A stretch of DNA of 6,789 nucleotides from an uncultured Oscillibacter sp. (GTDB lineage Bacteria; Bacillota; Clostridia; Oscillospirales; Oscillospiraceae), in assembly GCA_904393855.1 (NCBI GenBank), contig CAJFNE010000100.1, forward strand, positions 1-6,789, written 5' to 3'. Below are positions 1 to 4,915 of the stretch, piece after piece (position 1 is the first letter of the stretch; every line of letters begins with the position of its first letter). The notes under the pieces were generated by a model. The model was not told the DNA's origin, did not search any database, and saw only the letters and a program-made list of their open reading frames with translations. A program made the translations under genes and the position numbers.

Positions 1-263
1 CCGCGGGCCACCCGCTGCAGGGCATCCACGCCCTCGTCCAGCGTCTCCAGGGTCTGCTGCGCGCAGAGGAGAAACTGCTCCCCGAACCGGGTCAGGGTGG
101 TGGTCCGCCCGGTCCGCTCGAACAGCGGGACGCCCAGCTCGGTCTCCAGCTGGGTGATGGCATGGCTCAGGCTGGGCTGTGTGATGCAGAGCTGTTCCGC
201 TGCCCGGGTGAAGTGCTGCGTGTGGGCCAGCTCGACGAAGTAACGCAGATGCAGCAGATTCAT
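1..263 (-). CDS. LysR-family transcriptional regulator, N-terminal part (runs off left edge)
   Basis: Reading the minus strand from the ATG at 263-261 gives 87 codons without a stop, beginning MNLLHLRYFVELAHTQHF. Residues about 18-40 form the LysR winged helix-turn-helix, with the family pattern FTRAAEQLCITQPSLSHAI followed by QLE, ELG, PLFER and LTRFGE. A linker helix starts near residue 65. The effector-binding domain lies outside the window. The start is chosen because an AAGGGGG-type ribosome binding site (complement of about 271-278) precedes it and because LysR proteins typically begin within a few residues of this 'LRYF' motif. An in-frame upstream ATG was not found; the ATG at 270-268 is in another frame. 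The gene is divergent from the enzyme cluster with 238 bp between start codons, the usual layout for a LysR regulator controlling its neighbour, and a LysR box lies between them. It probably activates the cluster in response to a substrate or intermediate and may repress itself. The ligand cannot be deduced from the visible part. Confidence 0.95.
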   Translation of the reverse strand, partial: MNLLHLRYFVELAHTQHFTRAAEQLCITQPSLSHAITQLETELGVPLFERTGRTTTLTRFGEQFLLCAQQTLETLDEGVDALQRVAR

Positions 264-307
264 GGAACATTCCCCCTTGATTTTACAGATTTACGATACC
301 ACAAACC

Positions 308-322
308 ATAGAGAAAATCTAT
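308..322. promoter_or_regulatory. LysR box, T-N11-A dyad
   Basis: ATAGA-GAAAA-TCTAT is a perfect 5+5 inverted repeat with a 5-bp spacer. It contains the LysR signature T-N11-A (T309, A321) in the form ATAG-N7-CTAT, the same architecture as the ATAC-N7-GTAT and ATAA-N7-TTAT boxes of known LysR proteins. Its centre at 315 lies about 65 bp upstream of the transcription start predicted from the promoter at 345-373. That is the classical position of the high-affinity recognition site of LysR activators. It probably binds the divergently encoded regulator. The dyad and spacing are seen directly; binding is inferred. Confidence 0.7.
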
Positions 323-344
323 CAATTTATATGAAAGAATTGAT
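321..344. promoter_or_regulatory. second inverted repeat, possible LysR activation site
   Basis: ATCAATT (321-327) and AATTGAT (338-344) form a perfect 7-bp inverted repeat separated by 10 bp. It abuts the LysR box and overlaps the upstream edge of the candidate -35 region. LysR activators usually bind a second, weaker site between the recognition site and the -35 box, which fits this place. It lacks an obvious T-N11-A pattern and is AT-rich, so it may be a chance dyad or the site of another protein. Confidence 0.4.
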
Positions 345-373
345 TTGTTAATTTCTTGTCATTGGGATACAGT
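345..373 (+). promoter_or_regulatory. candidate sigma-70-type promoter for the enzyme cluster
   Basis: TTGTTA (345-350) and TACAGT (368-373) are separated by exactly 17 bp. Each matches its consensus hexamer at four of six positions, so this would be a modest promoter dependent on an activator. The predicted transcription start is near 380, giving a leader of about 120 nt before the first gene. The region is AT-rich in an otherwise GC-rich window and lies just downstream of the LysR box. No equally convincing promoter was found for the minus-strand regulator in the same interval. Confidence 0.45.
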
Positions 374-389
374 GTTGGCAGCGCAAGAG

Positions 390-457
390 GCAGCGGGTCC
401 GCCCCGCTCTCCCACCTCCGGCTGGGAGGGCCAGCGGAGCGGAAGTCCCGCCGCTGC
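390..457 (+). promoter_or_regulatory. GC-rich structured 5' leader with alternative stem-loops
   Basis: Three adjacent hairpins can be drawn in the untranslated leader: AGCGGG/CCCGCT (392-397 with 403-408, 5-nt loop), CTCCCA/TGGGAG (409-414 with 423-428, 8-nt loop), and AGCG-GCGG/CCGC-CGCT (433-442 with 448-455, 2-nt bulge, 5-nt loop). A competing fold pairs GCAGCGG (390-396) with CCGCTGC (451-457) as a closing helix and CCGCT (404-408) with AGCGG (433-437), keeping the middle hairpin. The two folds exclude each other. No uridine run follows, so it is not a recognisable intrinsic terminator, and no known riboswitch or T-box consensus was recognised. The ribosome binding site of the first gene begins about 30 nt downstream. 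A regulatory role is inference; the high GC content makes some chance pairing likely. Confidence 0.4.
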
Positions 458-487
458 GAAATGGATACATGGATCGGATTGAAACAA

Positions 488-504
488 GGGAGGAATCTAC
501 GTTG
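488..504 (+). promoter_or_regulatory. ribosome binding site and TTG start of first dehydrogenase
   Basis: GGGAGGAA (488-495) is a good Shine-Dalgarno sequence and sits 6 nt before TTG at 502-504. The in-frame ATG at 469 has no Shine-Dalgarno sequence and would place the real one inside the coding region. This site therefore decides the start of the gene. Confidence 0.8.
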
Positions 505-1365
505 CAGATTTCAGGAACCACAACCCTGCTGGGGCTGATCGGAACGCCGGTGGAGCATTCCAAGTCTCCGGCCATGTACAACCACTGCTTCCAGGAATTC
601 GGCCTGGACTGGGCCTATCTGGCCTTTGACATTCCGGCGGAGCGGGCCGGGGAGGCGGTGGCGGCCATCCGAACCCTGGGAATGCGGGGCGCCAACGTCA
701 CCATGCCCTGCAAGAACGCGGTGATCCCGTTTCTGGATGAACTGACCCCGGCGGCCCGGGCCATCCAGGCGGTGAACACCATCGTCAATGAGGACGGCGT
801 CCTGGTGGGCCACAACACCGACGGCTGCGGCTATACCCAGAACCTCCGGCGCAATGGGATCGAGGTGGCCGGAAAGAAGATCGTCCTGCTGGGCGGCGGC
901 GGGGCCGCCTCCGCCATCGCCATCCAGGCGGCGCTGGAGGGGGCGGCGGAGATCGCCGTGTTCAACCTCCGCGACGCTTTCTGGCCCCGGGTGGAGCAGG
1001 GGCTGAAAGCCATCGCCCAGGCGGCGCCGGGGTGCGCTATCTCCCTCCAGGACCTGGAGGACCGGACCGCCCTGAAGGCTGCCATCGACCGCTGTGACAT
1101 CCTCTCCAACGCCACCCGGGTGGGCATGGCCCCCTACGAGGACCAGAGCAACATCACGGATCTGTCCTGGTACCGCCCGGACCTGGTGGTGACGGATGTG
1201 GTCTATGCCCCGCCGGAGACGAAGATGCTCCGGGAGGCCCGGGCCGCCGGCTGCAAAACCTGTGACGGGCTGGGGATGCTCCTGTGCCAGGGAGCGGAGG
1301 CGTTCCGGCTCTACAGCGGTCTCGAGATGCCCGTGGAGGAGATCCGAACGCTGCTCTACACCTGA
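502..1365 (+). CDS. ydiB: YdiB-type quinate/shikimate dehydrogenase, first paralog
   Basis: This 287-residue protein belongs to the shikimate dehydrogenase family, which interconverts shikimate and 3-dehydroshikimate (and quinate and 3-dehydroquinate in YdiB members) with NAD(P). The substrate domain shows HSKSP (19-23, substrate serines S20 and S22), NVTMP-C-K with catalytic K71, AVNT (N92) and GHNTDG with catalytic D107. The cofactor domain has a glycine-rich loop GGGGAAS (131-137) and FNLRD, whose D158 lies where YdiB carries the aspartate tied to NAD use; NADP-specific AroE proteins have NRT there. The C-terminus keeps Y-x-P, GxGML and QG (Q263). With the TTG start the numbering of K71, D107 and D158 equals my recollection of E. 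coli YdiB, and the N-terminus MQISGTTT lines up with that of the second paralog. Oddities are Leu in place of Arg in NxRD, GGGG for the usual GAGG, and CQG for WQG. It is the first gene of the cluster. Family is certain; true substrate is not. Confidence 0.9.
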   Translation: MQISGTTTLLGLIGTPVEHSKSPAMYNHCFQEFGLDWAYLAFDIPAERAGEAVAAIRTLGMRGANVTMPCKNAVIPFLDELTPAARAIQAVNTIVNEDGVLVGHNTDGCGYTQNLRRNGIEVAGKKIVLLGGGGAASAIAIQAALEGAAEIAVFNLRDAFWPRVEQGLKAIAQAAPGCAISLQDLEDRTALKAAIDRCDILSNATRVGMAPYEDQSNITDLSWYRPDLVVTDVVYAPPETKMLREARAAGCKTCDGLGMLLCQGAEAFRLYSGLEMPVEEIRTLLYT

Positions 1366-1388
1366 ATCGATAGAAAGGAAGAACTGAC

Positions 1389-2627
1389 ATGAACCAGACT
1401 GTGGACTCCAGAAAATACTATCCCACGGCCCTGGCCCTGTACATCACCTATTTTGTCCTCGGCATTGCAGCCTCCATTATGGGGCAGTACAAGCAGGACT
1501 TTGCCGCCATGTGGGATGCCGCCGTCCTGGCGGACGGCAGCTATGACGTCTCCGGCGTGGTGGCGGTCATCGCCGCCATCGGCCTGGGCCGGCTCATCGC
1601 CTTCCCGGTGGCAGGGCCCCTGTCCGACCGGCTGGGCCGCCGCCTCTCCGCGTTGATCGGCTGCGCCCTGTATGCCGTCTTCCTGCTGGCAGTGACGTTT
1701 TCCCCCAACCTGTACGTGGGCTACGCCCTGGCTATTGTCAGCGGCATGGCCAACTCCTTTCTGGACACCAGCATCACCCCCTCCTGCATGGAGATTTTCA
1801 AGGAGAAAGGAACCATTGCCAACATCTTTACAAAGCTCTCCATCTCCATCGCCCAGTTCCTGCTGCCCTTTGCCATCAGCTTTGTGGCGGTGCGGGAGCT
1901 GCCCTTCCGCACCATCTTCCTGGCCACCGCGGCGCTGATCATCGTGGACGGCCTCTTCCTGGCATTCCTGCCGTTCCCGCCCTTTGAGCGGACGGTGAAG
2001 GTCCAGGGCGCCCCCAAGGAACGGATGCAGTTCACCCCCTCCGCCGTGGTGCTGGTGTGCCTGGGCTTCACCACCTCCACCACCTTTATGCTCTGGCTCA
2101 ACTGCAACCAGGAACTGGGGACCCTCTACGGGCTCTCCGACCCCAGCCGCATCCAGTCCTTCTACTCCGTGGGGATCGTCCTGGCGCTGTTTGTCAGCGC
2201 GGCCCTGCTGAAACGGAACGTGGAGCCCGCTAAGATTTTGGTGGCCTATCCCACGGTGGCCCTGGCCACACTGGCGGCCATCTACCTGATCCAGGAACCC
2301 GTCATGTGCCTGGCCGGCGGCTTCCTGCTGGGGTTCTTCGCCGCCGGCGGCGTGCTGCAGCTGGTGACGGCGGTGGCCAACGAGATGTTCCCCAGGAACC
2401 GGGGCGTCATCACCTCCATCGTCATGATCGCCTCCAGCGTGGCCAACTATCTGGTGGTCAGCGCGGCGGGCGTCCTCACCCGGATCGGCGGCACCGAGGG
2501 GCCCCGGCTGGTACTGCTGTTCAACATGGCGGTGACGCTGATCGGCATCCTGCTGGCCCTGTACCTCAACGCCTGCCTGAAGCGGGAGCGGACCGGCGCC
2601 GCCGCGGCGATGGAGGCTCAGAGATGA
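1389..2627 (+). CDS. MFS transporter, YdiN/YdiM-like
   Basis: A 412-residue inner membrane protein with about twelve hydrophobic segments: roughly 12-31, 53-75, 86-104, 107-127, 147-166, 173-195, 216-236, 256-274, 281-299, 304-328, 338-361 and 373-395. The major facilitator signature G-x-L-S-D-R-x-G-R-R falls at 76-85 between segments 2 and 3. A polar loop at about 197-215 joins the two halves. IGLGRLI (64-70), NSFLDT (122-127), FAAGGVLQL (317-325) and the SVANYLV stretch resemble E. coli YdiN, whose gene neighbours ydiB. The ATG has an AAAGGAAG ribosome binding site (1374-1381) and follows the preceding gene by 23 bp. Placed between a shikimate-type dehydrogenase and a shikimate kinase, it most likely carries shikimate, quinate or a related cyclic acid, probably by proton symport. 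The substrate is inferred from context only, since the family covers many small molecules. Confidence 0.9.
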   Translation: MNQTVDSRKYYPTALALYITYFVLGIAASIMGQYKQDFAAMWDAAVLADGSYDVSGVVAVIAAIGLGRLIAFPVAGPLSDRLGRRLSALIGCALYAVFLLAVTFSPNLYVGYALAIVSGMANSFLDTSITPSCMEIFKEKGTIANIFTKLSISIAQFLLPFAISFVAVRELPFRTIFLATAALIIVDGLFLAFLPFPPFERTVKVQGAPKERMQFTPSAVVLVCLGFTTSTTFMLWLNCNQELGTLYGLSDPSRIQSFYSVGIVLALFVSAALLKRNVEPAKILVAYPTVALATLAAIYLIQEPVMCLAGGFLLGFFAAGGVLQLVTAVANEMFPRNRGVITSIVMIASSVANYLVVSAAGVLTRIGGTEGPRLVLLFNMAVTLIGILLALYLNACLKRERTGAAAAMEAQR

Positions 2628-3133
2628 ACAACCTGTTTCTGATCGGCTTTATGGGGGCGGGCAAGTCCTCCGTCTCCGCCGGGCTGGGCCGGATGCTGGG
2701 CCGGGAGGTCTTGGAGATGGATGAGCGCATCGCCGCCCAGGAGGGCATGTCCATCCCGGAGCTCTTCGCCCAGAAAGGGGAGCCCTACTTCCGGGCCTGC
2801 GAGACGGCGCTGCTCAAGAGCTTTTCCCAGGGCGCGCCCCGGATCGTCTCCTGCGGCGGCGGAGTGCCCCTGCGGGAGGAGAACGTGGCCGCCATGCGGG
2901 AGAGCGGCACGGTGGTGCTGCTGACCGCCTCCCCGGAGGTCATTCTGGAGCGGGTGAGGGACAGCGATGAGCGCCCCCTGCTCCAGGGCCACAAGGACGT
3001 GCCCTACATCGCGGCCCTGATGGAGCAGCGCCGCCCCAAGTACGAGGCCGCGGCGGATATCACCGTGGACACATCCCATCTGAATATTGAAGAGGTCTGC
3101 CGCCAGGTGCTGCGGCAGGTGTCGGAACGATAA
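2624..3133 (+). CDS. aroK: shikimate kinase
   Basis: A 169-residue cytoplasmic kinase of normal family length that phosphorylates shikimate to shikimate 3-phosphate with ATP. It shows the Walker A loop GFMGAGKSS (8-16), shikimate-binding D33 in EMDERI, R57 in GEPYFR, the CGGGVPL loop (G78-G80), the lid motif RPLL with R117, and R136 in the QRRPKYE segment. All residues expected for activity appear present. The ATG overlaps the transporter stop as ATGA, and a GGAGG ribosome binding site (2612-2616) lies 7 nt upstream inside that gene, which indicates translational coupling. Upstream in-frame codons (from about 2306) read through the transporter gene and are not used. Its place beside a transporter and two dehydrogenases suggests either a pathway copy that captures imported shikimate for chorismate synthesis or a kinase for a related ring acid. 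Whether this is the only shikimate kinase of the genome cannot be told. Confidence 0.93.
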   Translation: MNNLFLIGFMGAGKSSVSAGLGRMLGREVLEMDERIAAQEGMSIPELFAQKGEPYFRACETALLKSFSQGAPRIVSCGGGVPLREENVAAMRESGTVVLLTASPEVILERVRDSDERPLLQGHKDVPYIAALMEQRRPKYEAAADITVDTSHLNIEEVCRQVLRQVSER

Positions 3134-3156
3134 AGAACGATAAGGAGGAACCATCC

Positions 3157-4002
3157 ATGTCTCAAAAATTTCCCATTACCATCAGCTCCTGGACCCTGGG
3201 AGACCAGTGCACCTTTGAGGAGCGGGTCGCCGCCGCCAAGGCCGCCGGCTTCGAGGGCATCGGCCTGCGGGCGGAGACCTATGTGGACGCCCTGAACGAG
3301 GGGCTTTTTGACCAGGATCTGCTGGCCATCCTGAACAAGTACGGCATGCGGGTCACAGAGGTGGAGTACATCGTCCAGTGGGCGGAGGAGCACCGCTCCT
3401 ATGAGCAGAAGTACAAGGAGCAGATCTGCTTCCACATGTGCGAGCTCTTCGGGGTGGACAGCATCAACTGCGGACTCATGGAGAACTACTCCGTGGAGTA
3501 CACGGCCCAGAAGCTCCGGGAGCTGTGCCGCCGGGCGGGGAAGTACACCATCGGCGTGGAGCCCATGCCCTACAGCGGTCTGCCGGATGTGAAGAAGGCC
3601 TGGGCCGTGGTGCAGGCCGCCGGCTGCGACAACGCCAAGCTGCTGCTGGACTCCTGGCACTACATCCGGGCGAATCAGCCCGTGGATCTCTCGGTTCTGG
3701 AGGGGATTCCGGCGGAGAAGATCGTCTCCGTCCAGATCAACGACGTCCAGGCCCACCCCTATGCCAAGAGCATCCTGCGGGATGAGTCCATGCACGACCG
3801 GATGCTCCCCGGCACCGGCTACGGCGACACCGCCGGTTTTGTGAAGCTCATGCGGGATAAGGGAGTCCAGCCCGCCGTGATGGGCGTGGAGGTCATCAGC
3901 GACGAGATCCTGAGCCACGGCGTGGCCCAGGCCGCCAAGGAGAACTACGACGCCGCCCGGGCCGTGCTGGAACAGGCCTGGCCTGCGGTGCTGGAGAAAT
4001 AA
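3157..4002 (+). CDS. sugar phosphate isomerase/epimerase-like TIM barrel protein
   Basis: A 281-residue cytoplasmic protein of the xylose-isomerase-like TIM barrel superfamily (AP endonuclease 2 fold). Visible landmarks are the first strand TISSWTLG (8-15), AAKAAGFEGIGLRAE (26-40), GVEPMPY with E135, LLLDSWHYI with D165 and H168, VQINDV (192-197) and GVEV with E245. By family analogy E135, D165, a polar residue of QIND (Q193 or N195) and E245 would hold a divalent metal; many relatives have His in the third position, while hydroxypyruvate-isomerase-type members have Gln. Relatives include inosose dehydratases, epimerases and the AsbF/QuiC-type 3-dehydroshikimate dehydratases. Given its neighbours, a ring intermediate of quinate/shikimate metabolism is a plausible substrate, with dehydration to protocatechuate one option, but sequence alone does not decide. 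AAGGAGGAA (3142-3150) lies 6 nt before the ATG. The gene follows aroK by 23 bp. Confidence 0.85.
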   Translation: MSQKFPITISSWTLGDQCTFEERVAAAKAAGFEGIGLRAETYVDALNEGLFDQDLLAILNKYGMRVTEVEYIVQWAEEHRSYEQKYKEQICFHMCELFGVDSINCGLMENYSVEYTAQKLRELCRRAGKYTIGVEPMPYSGLPDVKKAWAVVQAAGCDNAKLLLDSWHYIRANQPVDLSVLEGIPAEKIVSVQINDVQAHPYAKSILRDESMHDRMLPGTGYGDTAGFVKLMRDKGVQPAVMGVEVISDEILSHGVAQAAKENYDAARAVLEQAWPAVLEK

Positions 4003-4017
4003 AGGAGGAAGCGAACC

Positions 4018-4890
4018 ATGGAAAGCAGAATTTCCGGACACACCAAGCTCTATGCCCTGATCGGCTCTCCGGTGGGCCACTCCGGGTCCCCGGCCATGTA
4101 CAATTACAGCTTTGCCCGCACCGGCGTGGACGCGGCCTATCTGGCCTTTGACATCCCCCTGGAGCGGACGGCGGAGGGCGTGGCCGCCCTGAAGACCCTG
4201 GGCGTGGGCGGCTTCAACGTCACCATGCCGGACAAGACCGCCGTGGCGGGGATCGTGGACGAGCTGTCCCCGGCCGCCAAGCTCATCGGCGCCTGCAATA
4301 CCGTCACGGTGGGAGAGGACGGAATGCTGACCGGCCACAACACCGACGGCATCGGCTTCGTCCGCAACCTCCGGGAGCACGGCGTGGAGGTCCGGGGGCA
4401 GAAGCTGGTGGTCCTGGGCGCCGGCGGCGCCGCCACCGCCATCTGCGTCCAGGCGGCCCTGGACGGCGCGGCGGAGATCGCCATCTTCAACCGGAAGGAC
4501 GAGTTCTATCCCAACGGGGAGCACACGGTGGAGAAGCTGTCCCAGGCTGTCCCGGCCTGCAAGGTCACCCTGGCGCCTCTGGAGGACCGGGATGCCCTGG
4601 AGCAGGCTGTGGCGGGCTGTGACATCCTGGTGAACGCCACCAAGGTGGGCATGAAGCCCCTGGACGGCGAGACCCTCATCGATCCGGCGTGGTTCCGTTC
4701 GGACCTGGTGGTGGCGGACACCGTCTACAATCCCCGGGAGACCCGGATGATCCAGGAGGCCCAGGCGGCGGGCTGCAAGGCGGCCATCGGCGGCATCGGC
4801 ATGCTGCTGTGGCAGGGTGTGGCGGCGTTCCAGCTGTTCACCGGCAAGGAGATGCCCGCCCAGGAGGTCCTGGAGAAGTTCTTCTCCTGA
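4018..4890 (+). CDS. ydiB: YdiB-type quinate/shikimate dehydrogenase, second paralog
   Basis: A 290-residue member of the shikimate dehydrogenase family and clear paralog of the product of 502-1365. It shows PVGHSGSP (18-25, serines S22 and S24), NVTMP-D-K with catalytic K73, ACNT (N94), GHNTDG with catalytic D110, the nucleotide loop GAGGAAT (134-140) and FNRKDEFY with D161 in the NAD-type position. The NRxDEF run and the C-terminal NATKVGMKPL, VYNP and GMLLWQG blocks are very close to E. coli YdiB, closer than in the first paralog. The middle residue of the usual HSKSP substrate motif is Gly. Catalytic Lys and Asp are intact, so it should be active, probably with NAD. The ATG is 15 bp after the preceding stop, and the ribosome binding site AAAGGAGG overlaps that stop codon, suggesting one transcript. 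With the first copy it brackets the transporter, kinase and TIM barrel genes. The split of work between the two copies (shikimate against quinate, or oxidation against reduction) is unknown. Confidence 0.92.
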   Translation: MESRISGHTKLYALIGSPVGHSGSPAMYNYSFARTGVDAAYLAFDIPLERTAEGVAALKTLGVGGFNVTMPDKTAVAGIVDELSPAAKLIGACNTVTVGEDGMLTGHNTDGIGFVRNLREHGVEVRGQKLVVLGAGGAATAICVQAALDGAAEIAIFNRKDEFYPNGEHTVEKLSQAVPACKVTLAPLEDRDALEQAVAGCDILVNATKVGMKPLDGETLIDPAWFRSDLVVADTVYNPRETRMIQEAQAAGCKAAIGGIGMLLWQGVAAFQLFTGKEMPAQEVLEKFFS

Positions 4891-4915
4891 AACCAAGGGA
4901 AAAGAGGAGTACAGC

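Noticed and set aside
264..345. Minus-strand promoter for the LysR gene
   Set aside because: Several AT-rich hexamers exist (for example TTGATA and TATCGT on the minus strand) but none pair with 16-18 bp spacing, so no site was called.
390..457. T-box or intrinsic terminator in the leader
   Set aside because: There is no recognisable T-box sequence and no U-rich run after any of the hairpins.
356..538. Possible small leader ORF (TTG 356, or internal ATG 461)
   Set aside because: The first start lies upstream of the predicted transcription start, no Shine-Dalgarno sequence precedes either start, and it runs into the dehydrogenase gene out of frame. No run of aromatic codons suggests a leader-peptide attenuator.
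2306..2623. N-terminal extension of the shikimate kinase frame
   Set aside because: It overlaps the transporter in another frame, reads as Arg/Gly/Pro-rich nonsense, and the ATG at 2624 with GGAGG upstream begins right at the conserved kinase N-terminus.
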